Positions 7,677 to 14,598 of a stretch of DNA of 15,803 nt are shown piece after piece. Under the pieces are notes generated by a model that saw only the letters and a program-made list of their open reading frames with translations, was not told the origin of the DNA and ran no database searches. Every line of letters starts with the position of its first letter. Position 1 is the first letter of the stretch. The position numbers and the translations under genes were made by a program. The stretch is from CAYOWQ01 sp964407695 (lineage in GTDB: Bacteria; Planctomycetota; Phycisphaerae; Phycisphaerales; SM1A02): the NCBI GenBank assembly GCA_964407695.1, contig CAYOWQ010000018.1, positions 1 to 15,803 of the forward strand. The letters are read 5' to 3'.

Positions 7677-9224
7677 ATGACCACCCTGACCGCCACGGAG
7701 ACTCAAACCGATGCTCGACCTTATGACCGCCTGATGGAGCGAATGCGGCGAGCGCATCTGCTGGGAAGCTCGGCGAGCATGCTCGGTTGGGACCAGGAAA
7801 CCATGATGCCTGCAGGCGGCCTGATGCATCGGGCGCGCCAATTGGCGTTGCTGTCAAAGCTTCGTCACGAGGAGGCGACTCACCCGGAGATCGAGGAGTT
7901 GCTCGAGGCCTGCGAGGGTGATCGCATTCTGATGCGCGACCCTCTGTCGCCGGAGGCGGTGAATGTTCGCCAGATTCGCCGAGAGTTCGAGCGGGATCGG
8001 CGCGTACCAACGTCACTGGTCGAAGAACTTTCCCGCACGACCAGCATCGCCAAGCACGAATGGGCCGAAGCCCGCAAGAACTCTGATTTCTCGCGTTTTG
8101 CGCCGGCGCTCGAAAAGATTCTCAATCTCACCAAGCGCCGAGCGGCGTGCCTGGGAATTCCCGAAGGCGGCGAGCCGTGGGATGCGCTGGCCGATCTGTA
8201 CGAGCCCGGGTGTCGGGCATCCGATGTCGAGAAGGTGTTCACTCCGCTTCGGAAGCGACTGCAGACGCTGCTCGGCGAATTGCTGGCCAGCACGACGCAT
8301 CCGAGCAATCGGTTCAACGAGACCGCGCTGCCGATTTCCCAGCAGGAAGCGTTCGTGCGATTTGTGACCGAGAAGATCGGATTCGATTTCGGCCGCGGCC
8401 GACTCGATCGTTCAACACATCCATTCTGCAACGGCACCCACCCGGGCGACGTGCGGCTTACGACGCGTTTCACGGAGACATGCCTCAACGATGCCCTTGG
8501 ATCGACCATGCACGAAGCCGGCCACGGCATGTATGAGCAGGGGTTGCCGATGGAGTACGTCGGCCTGCCCATGGGCGAGGCGGTTTCCCTCGGAATCCAC
8601 GAGAGCCAGAGCCGCATGTGGGAAAACCAAGTGGGTCGATCGCGCGCGTTCTGGCAATGGTGTATGCCGCACCTCAAGGAGTTCTTCGGATGCGCGGTCG
8701 ATGGATTCAACCTCGACGAGCTCTATGGCACCGCCAACATCGTCGAGCCGGGGTACATCCGTGTTGAAGCGGATGAGGCGACCTACAACATGCACGTCAT
8801 GGTGCGATTCGAACTCGAGCGCGGGCTGATGAATGGATCCTTGAGCGTCAAGGACCTGCCCGGGGAATGGAACCGTCGATACAAGGACTATCTTGGACTC
8901 CATGTGCCGGATGATCGACGCGGCTGCCTGCAGGACATTCACTGGTCGATGGGGGCGATCGGGTATTTTCCGACCTATACCCTCGGGAATCTCTATGCAG
9001 CGCAGTTCTTCGATACTGCGCGACGGACGATTCCGGACCTTGAGTCTCAGTTCGCACGGGGCGACTTCTCAAGCCTCAAGCACTGGCTTAACACCCAGAT
9101 TCATGCTCATGGACAGCGCCACATGGCTGCGGATCTCTGCAGGGTCGTGACGGGACAGCCGCTCAGCCCCGATCACCTCATCACGTATCTCGAGGGCAAG
9201 CTCAAGCCGCTTTATGGGCTGTGA
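7677..9224 (+). CDS. Carboxypeptidase M32 (Taq-type metallocarboxypeptidase)
   Basis: A 515-residue protein, about the family's usual 500. It is a cytoplasmic zinc (or cobalt) carboxypeptidase that removes C-terminal amino acids. All the M32 signatures can be read in order: HPF (248-250), DVRLTTRF (258-265), the catalytic HEAGH (279-283) with both His ligands and the Glu base, HESQSRMWEN (308-317) supplying the third ligand, IRVEADEATYNMH (361-373), and GYFPTYTLGN (429-438). No signal peptide is present. The ATG at 7677 is preferred because an ATG 8 bases upstream is closed by a stop after three codons. It has its own promoter region after the terminator of the preceding gene and shows no sign of truncation. 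Confidence 0.96.
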   Translation: MTTLTATETQTDARPYDRLMERMRRAHLLGSSASMLGWDQETMMPAGGLMHRARQLALLSKLRHEEATHPEIEELLEACEGDRILMRDPLSPEAVNVRQIRREFERDRRVPTSLVEELSRTTSIAKHEWAEARKNSDFSRFAPALEKILNLTKRRAACLGIPEGGEPWDALADLYEPGCRASDVEKVFTPLRKRLQTLLGELLASTTHPSNRFNETALPISQQEAFVRFVTEKIGFDFGRGRLDRSTHPFCNGTHPGDVRLTTRFTETCLNDALGSTMHEAGHGMYEQGLPMEYVGLPMGEAVSLGIHESQSRMWENQVGRSRAFWQWCMPHLKEFFGCAVDGFNLDELYGTANIVEPGYIRVEADEATYNMHVMVRFELERGLMNGSLSVKDLPGEWNRRYKDYLGLHVPDDRRGCLQDIHWSMGAIGYFPTYTLGNLYAAQFFDTARRTIPDLESQFARGDFSSLKHWLNTQIHAHGQRHMAADLCRVVTGQPLSPDHLITYLEGKLKPLYGL

Positions 9225-9301
9225 TTCCGCCAAGGGTTCATAGAGTTTCGCCGTTTCTGAAAGGCGTCCGGTGGTCTGCCCAAATAGCATGATGGCGGAT
9301 G

Positions 9302-9319
9302 GTCGCGCGCCCGCGCGAC
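9302..9319 (+). repeat. GC-only hairpin just before a Shine-Dalgarno
   Basis: GTCGCGCG (9302-9309) is an inverted repeat of CGCGCGAC (9312-9319), so as RNA it folds into a very stable stem-loop ending 10 bases before AAGGAG at 9330-9335. No T-tract follows, so it is not a terminator. It may affect mRNA stability or ribosome access to the downstream gene. Confidence 0.6.
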
Positions 9320-9342
9320 AGGGAATCTCAAGGAGAACCGTC

Positions 9343-9849
9343 ATGCTTACCACCGCGTCCGTCTATTCGATCGCCCTGATTCACATCGGCGTAATCCTGA
9401 TCGCCGCGGCGTACTACACCGTGGGTGCGGCGATGATGCCGAACATCACGGTGCGCGCCCGCACCCGCTTTGCCCGCCGACCTTGGCTGGCGATGCTGGT
9501 GGGCGTGCTGCTCTCCGTACCGTGGATCGGCGTGGCCTTGCTTCTGCTTTCGTTCCAGCGGCCCGTGACGGGGATCGCGGCAGGTGTATTGATCGGTCTC
9601 TGGTTGCTGGCGGGAATGACGGGCGGCGCCGGCCTGGCGCAGCATGTGGGTTCGAGCGGCGGCACCACGACGTGGGCAACGACCGCGCGCGGTGGCTTGA
9701 TGCTCGCGCTGACGTGGGTGTTGCCCCTCGTCGGTTGGTTGTTTGTGCTGCCGTTGACGATTGCGACCGGCGTTGGGTGCTTCATTCTTGGTCTGCCGGG
9801 CGAACGCGCACCCCGGTTGACTGAGGTCGAGTCTGCCGCGGTGAGATGA
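9343..9849 (+). CDS. Small membrane protein of unknown function, coupled to DUF1800
   Basis: A 168-residue protein with hydrophobic segments at about 9-31, 48-70, 76-98 and 115-151; the last may be two helices. A basic loop (RARTRFARR, 38-46) between segments 1 and 2 suggests a cytoplasmic face there. I do not recognise the family. The C-terminal pattern (small residues, then LPLVGWLFVLP and a Gly-containing helix) resembles short membrane domains found in various uncharacterised proteins. The start at 9343 is set by AAGGAG at 9330-9335, 7 bases upstream; an in-frame start at 9271 has no such support. Its TGA overlaps the ATG of the DUF1800 gene (ATGA), so the two are translationally coupled and the product may work with DUF1800/DUF1501 in the envelope. 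Confidence 0.8.
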   Translation: MLTTASVYSIALIHIGVILIAAAYYTVGAAMMPNITVRARTRFARRPWLAMLVGVLLSVPWIGVALLLLSFQRPVTGIAAGVLIGLWLLAGMTGGAGLAQHVGSSGGTTTWATTARGGLMLALTWVLPLVGWLFVLPLTIATGVGCFILGLPGERAPRLTEVESAAVR

Positions 9850-11303
9850 TGTCAACCTCTCGACGCCGATTTCTCGCGGCCGGAGCCTTTGGCGCCTTGG
9901 CTGCACTGGCGGGGTGTGAACAGGCTGATGACCTCGTCGCGCAGCTTCTTTCGCCGGAGTCGCGGAATGACGTTCGGCCGCCGACCGGTCACACGATCGA
10001 CCTTGAGACGCACGTCCTGAACCGGATGACCTTCGGGCCACGGCCGGGTGATCGTGCGAATGTGGCGTTTCAGGGTGTCGACGCCTTCATTGAGGAACAA
10101 CTGCAACCCCAATCGATCATGGATCTGGGGTGCGACCTCAAGACGGCCGAGTTGGAGTCCATCAACCAGCCGCGCGGGGAACTCTACAGCGAGGATTCGC
10201 GCGTGCTGATCGACGAGCTTCGACGCGACAAGCTGCTTCGGGCGATCTACAGCCGACGGCAACTGCAGGAGGTCATGGTCGACTTCTGGAGCGACCACTT
10301 CAACATCGCCGTAAACAAGGGCGATTGCCGGTGGATGAAGGTCGCGGATGATCGCGAAGTAATTCGGCCGTTCGCGCTGGGGCGATTTCGCGACCTGGTT
10401 CGAGCGAGTGCGCTGAGTCCGGCCATGCTGGTGTATCTCGACGGGCATGACAACAAGGTGATCCATCCCGGCGATCTGCCGAATGAAAACTATGCCCGCG
10501 AGCTTCTTGAATTGCACACGCTCGGCGTGGGGGGCGGATACACGCAGGAGGATGTGATGGAGGCGGCTCGATGTCTGAGCGGCTGGACGTATGGTTCACA
10601 ATACCGCGGACTTCTGAGTTCGGTGGTGGACTTCGACCCGGCGCGCCACGATTCAGGCCCCAAACAGGTGTTGGGAACGGAGATCTCCGAGACGGATGGA
10701 CGCAAGGAGCTTGACGCGGTGATCTCGCTTGCGTGTTCACACCGCTCCACAGCGCGGCACATTGCGATGAAATTGTGCCGGTGTTTTGTGTCTGATCCAG
10801 CGCCGGAGGAACTGGTTCACGAGGCAGCGGAGCGATTTCTGAGTTCTGATGGCCAGATCGCAGACGTCCTGCAACTCATCTTCTTCCACGACGAGTTTCG
10901 ATCGCGGCGCGGGAATCTGTTCAAGCGGCCGCAGCGATTCGTTGTGTCGGCGCTGCGGGCGACGGATGCGCGAAGCGATGCCGCCGGGCCGATCCAGCAG
11001 GCCCTTGAGCGAATGGGCCATGCACCGTTTTCGTATCCCGCGCCGGATGGATATCCCCTGGAGTCAGCGCCGTGGATGGGGACCCTGCTGTGGCGATGGA
11101 ATTTCGCAATCGATCTGGCTGCCGGGCGCCTGAAGGGCACTCGGATCGACTCGGACGGGCTTCTCGCTCAGCTTGGCGGACGGAAGGCGCTTCTGGCGCA
11201 TCTGCTGGGACGAGTCGGGAATGAGACCGAGGTTTCGGCGTTGTTGGCAACGCAGCAGCCGTTGGCGCTCTCGATGGCGTGCCCGGCGTTTCAATGGCAC
11301 TGA
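9846..11303 (+). CDS. DUF1800 family protein, probable Tat-exported lipoprotein
   Basis: A 485-residue protein with the PF08811 pattern: LNRMTFGPRPGD (58-69), DFWSDHFNI (146-154), ARELLELHTLGV (217-228) followed by GGYTQEDV, ARCLSGW (241-247), FDPARHD (263-269), STARHIAMKLCRCFV (301-315) and YPAPDGYP (397-404). DUF1800 proteins are nearly always paired with DUF1501; their activity is not established. The N terminus combines a twin-arginine stretch (SRRRFLAAG, 5-13) with a lipobox-like LAGC at 21-24, which predicts Tat export and lipid attachment at Cys24. ATG 9846 overlaps the stop of the upstream membrane gene; an in-frame ATG at 9849 is equally possible. The DUF1501 gene follows after 10 bases. 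Confidence 0.92.
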   Translation: MMSTSRRRFLAAGAFGALAALAGCEQADDLVAQLLSPESRNDVRPPTGHTIDLETHVLNRMTFGPRPGDRANVAFQGVDAFIEEQLQPQSIMDLGCDLKTAELESINQPRGELYSEDSRVLIDELRRDKLLRAIYSRRQLQEVMVDFWSDHFNIAVNKGDCRWMKVADDREVIRPFALGRFRDLVRASALSPAMLVYLDGHDNKVIHPGDLPNENYARELLELHTLGVGGGYTQEDVMEAARCLSGWTYGSQYRGLLSSVVDFDPARHDSGPKQVLGTEISETDGRKELDAVISLACSHRSTARHIAMKLCRCFVSDPAPEELVHEAAERFLSSDGQIADVLQLIFFHDEFRSRRGNLFKRPQRFVVSALRATDARSDAAGPIQQALERMGHAPFSYPAPDGYPLESAPWMGTLLWRWNFAIDLAAGRLKGTRIDSDGLLAQLGGRKALLAHLLGRVGNETEVSALLATQQPLALSMACPAFQWH

Positions 11304-11313
11304 GGAGCGAAGG

Positions 11314-12432
11314 ATGCAGCAACATTACTTTGCCGAGTCAAGCGGCCAGCGCGTCCTGGTGGTCGTTTTCCTGCGAGGCGGTGCTGACGGGCTTACCTTG
11401 GTACCGCCCGTCGGTGACGACGCCTATCACCGTGCTCGGCCGACGGTGCGGGTCTCTGCATCCGACGCATTGGATCTTGACGGCCATTTCGGCCTCCATC
11501 CGGGGCTTCGGCCGCTTCTTGAGCACTGGGACACCGGCCGATTGGGTGTGATTCACGGCGCAGGCTCGGAGGATACGACGAGATCGCACTTTGAAGCCCA
11601 GGATTTCATGGAACATGGTGGCCTGGTCGGTGGCGGCTGGTTGGGGCGATTCATGCGTTCTCGCGGGACCGGATCATCGGCGATGGAGACCGTGGCCATC
11701 GGAGTGACGCAGCCCGAGTCGTTGCTCGGCGCTCCGGCGTGCGCGGTCATGCAATCTGCCAGTGAGTTTGTCCTGCGGAGTGAGGATGCCGGGTTCACCG
11801 AGATGCTGGGAGCGCTCTATGAGTGTGCTGAGCCACCGCTTCGACAGGCCGGCCGCGACACGCTTGCGGCATTGAAACGACTTCAGTCGGTTGCGACCGG
11901 TTCCAGGTACGGCCGTGGAGGTATGGAGTACCCGGATCATGCGTTCGGGCGCGGATTGCGTGAGCTCGCGACGTTGATCAAGGCAGAAGTTGGGTTGTCA
12001 GTCTCCACCATTGACCTCGACGGCTGGGATTCACACTTCGTCCAGAATCAGGTCTTGCTGGGACCGATCGACGCGCTTGGAAAGGGACTGGCCGCATTCC
12101 TCGACGATCTCGGCCTGCATCGCGAGCGGGTTGACATTGTCACGATGACGGAGTTCGGCCGGCGGGTTGCGGAGAATACGAGTTTCGGCACTGATCACGG
12201 TTCGGGCGGCGTGATGATGGTGCTGGGAGAGAGAACGGACTTTGGCGGCCGCGTGGTGTCGGGATGGCGAGACCTGTCGGTCGAGAGTTTGATCGGCCCG
12301 GGGGACGTTCCGGCGGCGATCAACTACCGGGATGTCCTCGCGCCATTGTTGAGGCGGCATAGTCCGGGGGCGGACCTTAGGGAGGTTTTTCCGGGACACA
12401 GGATCGACGATATGATTCTGTTGCCCGAGTAG
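11314..12432 (+). CDS. DUF1501 family protein without its own signal peptide
   Basis: A 372-residue protein of the PF07394 family, distantly related to the alkaline phosphatase/sulfatase fold. Visible landmarks are FLRGGADGLTLVPP (19-32), RSHFEAQDFMEHG (90-102), DGWDSH (236-241), TMTEFGRR (277-284) and TDHGSGG (293-299). Its function is unknown. Start ATG 11314 is preceded by GAGGAG (11302-11307) at a suitable distance. The longer frame reaching back to 11173 lies inside the DUF1800 gene and adds no hydrophobic signal, so it is rejected. Many DUF1501 proteins begin with a twin-arginine signal; this one starts almost directly with the catalytic-domain strand RVLVVVFL. It is the last gene of the operon, and its stop codon abuts the stop of the convergent gene. 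Confidence 0.92.
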   Translation: MQQHYFAESSGQRVLVVVFLRGGADGLTLVPPVGDDAYHRARPTVRVSASDALDLDGHFGLHPGLRPLLEHWDTGRLGVIHGAGSEDTTRSHFEAQDFMEHGGLVGGGWLGRFMRSRGTGSSAMETVAIGVTQPESLLGAPACAVMQSASEFVLRSEDAGFTEMLGALYECAEPPLRQAGRDTLAALKRLQSVATGSRYGRGGMEYPDHAFGRGLRELATLIKAEVGLSVSTIDLDGWDSHFVQNQVLLGPIDALGKGLAAFLDDLGLHRERVDIVTMTEFGRRVAENTSFGTDHGSGGVMMVLGERTDFGGRVVSGWRDLSVESLIGPGDVPAAINYRDVLAPLLRRHSPGADLREVFPGHRIDDMILLPE

Positions 12433-12439
12433 CTACTCG
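12426..12439. repeat. Perfect 14-bp palindrome at two abutting stop codons
   Basis: CGAGTAGCTACTCG is self-complementary and centred exactly between TAG of the DUF1501 gene (12430-12432) and TAG of the convergent gene (12433-12435 on the - strand). Both proteins end in GAG-TAG. There is no intergenic base and no T-tract, so it is not a typical terminator. Confidence 0.9.
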
Positions 12440-14433
12440 TCCTCCGACTCGGCTGAGGCATAGCTTGAGGGGTCGCCTTCAGCTTCGACGCCGTCTTCCG
12501 CATCCTCGATCACCACCATGGTTCCGTCGGCGTTCTGGGTGCCGTCTCGCAGTGCGGAGACATCGACGATGACGACCTTGATCGGGCCGGAATACGGCGA
12601 CTTGGCTGCAGCGCCATCCTTGCCTGACGACGCCACCGACGACGAGCCTGAAGAGCTCGACGACTTGCCTCCCGACTTGGCCGACTTCGAGGAGCCGGAC
12701 TTCTTGGATGAGGCGAGCTTGCCCTTCGACTTGCTGGAACCGGCGGAACTGCCGCCGCCGCCGCTGCCGCCACCACCGCCGCCCTTGCCCTTCTTTCCGG
12801 CCTTGGCGACTGACTTGGAGCCAGTCTTGGAGCTCGACTTGGAGCCAGACTTGGAGCTCGACTTTCCAGAGGATCCACCGCTCGAGGGTACGACGACGAT
12901 CTCAAATCCGCCTCCGACATCGCCCGTTACGATCTGGCTGTCATAGTCGGGGTCGAATCCTTCGCCACCGACGATGTCTTCAACCACAGGGTCGGCGAGC
13001 GCGGGATCCGACACCTCGAATTTGGGCAGACCCTTGGCGTCCAGATCGAGAGATTCGCTTGGAGAGAGGACGAGCCAGGCGCCGGCTTCACCTTCGGGAG
13101 CGGCAACAACCTTGGGATTGCCGTCGATGTACACCTTGACCGCCTGCACGTCGGGCGCGAAAGAGAATCGCCACACGGTCTTGTTGGAAAACTTGAGACC
13201 GCCGGCCACCATCTTGGTATCCCATGGAAACGCGGCAATGGTCATCGGTCCGATCCAGGCTCCGGCGAGCTTGTTGTTCAACTCGTCGGCGAGGTCGTTG
13301 AGGTGAACGGCGTCTTCCGGCTTGTTCCAATCAGCCGGGTTCTGGCCGCTGGCCCACGCGGCCGGGTTCCAATAGACCACTCGATTGCAGGCGTGCATCG
13401 CGAGCTGTCGAACCAACTCGTCGTAATACGGGGAGTTGCTGAGCATCGCGTCGCGCCCGGGAATCTCCGACTTATAGGAATAGGTCGGAATCCAGGGGTG
13501 CAGCGGCCGCGAGGTGGCGCGACGGATCGTCTTGACGTCATAGGTTTCAAGAAGAAACGCCGACCAGCCCGACTTTCCGAACGCACTCTTGCCATCCATC
13601 TTTTTCTTGGCCAATCCCTCGTCCATCAGGCCATAGAAGCGACGGGCGTCGTGGGTGCCGCAACCAGAGGTCTCGCGGAATTCGATGTCGCCCGAATAGT
13701 TATAGATCGGATCGGCCTGATCGACGGTGTAGCTTCCGTAGTTGGAGAACTCGATGTTGGGGAAGAAATTCTTAGCGACGTCGTAGACAGAGACATCGAT
13801 GGCGGTATCGAAGATGTCGCCGGCAACGGAGTTCCACTTCAGGTACTCCGGCGAGTTGAAGGGAAGAGGCGTGATGTCGCTGAATCCGAGCTTGGTCGCC
13901 ACGGCGGCAAAGCGAGGATCGGCTTCAATGGCGGCCCACCGCGGATTGCCCCCGTTGTACTGGATCGAGATCTTGTGATAGTTCTTCTCATAATCGAGAA
14001 GCATGACGTCGGCGGTACCGCCAATGTAGACGAAGTCGGCAAAGAACTTCTCGTAATTGGCAATTGTCTCCTCGGAACCGTGATCGGGCCAGATGCCCAG
14101 TTGGTTGGTGGGGGTGCCGCCCTGCGTCTTGCAGACGTCCTGCGGGTGAATGGTCAGTTCGTCGTGAAGGTCCCAGCCGAGAATGCATCGGAGGCCCTTG
14201 GGAATCTTGACGATCTTGTTGTAGATACCCTGGATGGTGTCGGCCTTGCTGACGGACACGACACGGGTGATGTGGTCGCAGCTCTCGGGCACCGAGCCCC
14301 AGGAGAAGACGTGAAATGCGGGATTCTCATCTGCGGCGGCCGGGGCAGCGCTGCACATGCACGCCATTGCGACAAGCGGATAGACGCTCCGCCATCGGCA
14401 ATGCACTCCTGACTTGTTGAGATGAGACCGCAT
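12433..14433 (-). CDS. Large exported protein, possible TIM-barrel hydrolase-like domain with Ser/Lys/Gly-rich tail
   Basis: A 666-residue protein I do not recognise. A signal peptide covers about residues 1-35 (basic start, hydrophobic SVYPLVAMACMC, AAPAAA). Residues about 38-400 are globular and have a pattern seen in barrel-type glycosidases: GWDLHDE (86-92), a DVMLLDYE strand (142-149) with acidic end residues, RWAAIEADPRFAA, and a late VVYWNPAAWA strand (352-361). A short beta-rich segment (about 412-460, WRFSFAPDVQAVKVYIDG) follows. Residues about 517-612 are almost only Ser, Lys and Gly, then comes an acidic C terminus ending ESEDE. Start ATG 14433 has AAGGAG 8 bases upstream (14442-14447); a GTG three codons earlier overlaps that site and is rejected. 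It lies 165 bases downstream of the superoxide dismutase gene on the same strand. The enzymatic reading is inference. Confidence 0.85.
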   Translation of the reverse strand: MRSHLNKSGVHCRWRSVYPLVAMACMCSAAPAAADENPAFHVFSWGSVPESCDHITRVVSVSKADTIQGIYNKIVKIPKGLRCILGWDLHDELTIHPQDVCKTQGGTPTNQLGIWPDHGSEETIANYEKFFADFVYIGGTADVMLLDYEKNYHKISIQYNGGNPRWAAIEADPRFAAVATKLGFSDITPLPFNSPEYLKWNSVAGDIFDTAIDVSVYDVAKNFFPNIEFSNYGSYTVDQADPIYNYSGDIEFRETSGCGTHDARRFYGLMDEGLAKKKMDGKSAFGKSGWSAFLLETYDVKTIRRATSRPLHPWIPTYSYKSEIPGRDAMLSNSPYYDELVRQLAMHACNRVVYWNPAAWASGQNPADWNKPEDAVHLNDLADELNNKLAGAWIGPMTIAAFPWDTKMVAGGLKFSNKTVWRFSFAPDVQAVKVYIDGNPKVVAAPEGEAGAWLVLSPSESLDLDAKGLPKFEVSDPALADPVVEDIVGGEGFDPDYDSQIVTGDVGGGFEIVVVPSSGGSSGKSSSKSGSKSSSKTGSKSVAKAGKKGKGGGGGGSGGGGSSAGSSKSKGKLASSKKSGSSKSAKSGGKSSSSSGSSSVASSGKDGAAAKSPYSGPIKVVIVDVSALRDGTQNADGTMVVIEDAEDGVEAEGDPSSYASAESEDE
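12813..12860 (-). repeat. 24-bp tandem repeat inside the Ser/Lys-rich coding region
   Basis: Two copies of a 24-base unit (12813-12836 and 12837-12860) differ at one position (12825 versus 12849). Each encodes eight residues of the SKS/GSK pattern. It suggests recent slippage or unequal exchange, and the low-complexity tail may have grown this way. Confidence 0.85.
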
Positions 14434-14561
14434 AGGCTGCACTCCTTTCCAGATCCACGAAACAGCTTGTGCAAGGGTCGAATTGCGCCGGGGGAACGCA
14501 ACGGCAGGAGGGGCAATTCATGTCGACCCGGCCGAACCATGCGGTCCGGGCAATCTCGCGA

Positions 14562-14579
14562 GGCAGGGTTGCCCCTGCC
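14562..14579 (-). repeat. Hairpin with GCAA loop between two - strand genes
   Basis: On the - strand GGCAGGG-GCAA-CCCTGCC gives a perfect 7-bp stem closed by a GNRA tetraloop, 19 bases after the superoxide dismutase stop. No T-tract follows on either strand, so a simple intrinsic terminator is unlikely. It could protect the 3' end of the upstream transcript or be an intercistronic element. Confidence 0.6.
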
Positions 14580-14598
14580 GGTTGTGCGGCCTGGGTTG

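Noticed and set aside
9328..10041. 237-codon - strand frame across the membrane protein and DUF1800 start
   Set aside because: Arg/Gln/His-rich with no domain pattern, and it runs opposite two well-supported coupled genes.
11173..11313. Longer N terminus for the DUF1501 protein
   Set aside because: It overlaps the DUF1800 coding end, adds an Arg/Trp-rich stretch without a hydrophobic signal core, and lacks a ribosome site, whereas ATG 11314 has GAGGAG.
12518..12946. + strand frame rich in Pro, Asp, Glu and Leu
   Set aside because: It is the complement of the Ser/Lys/Gly-rich tail; its composition is explained by reading those repetitive codons backwards.
14434..14598. Intrinsic terminator between superoxide dismutase and the exported protein
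   Set aside because: The hairpin at 14562-14579 is strong, but no T-tract follows on the - strand.
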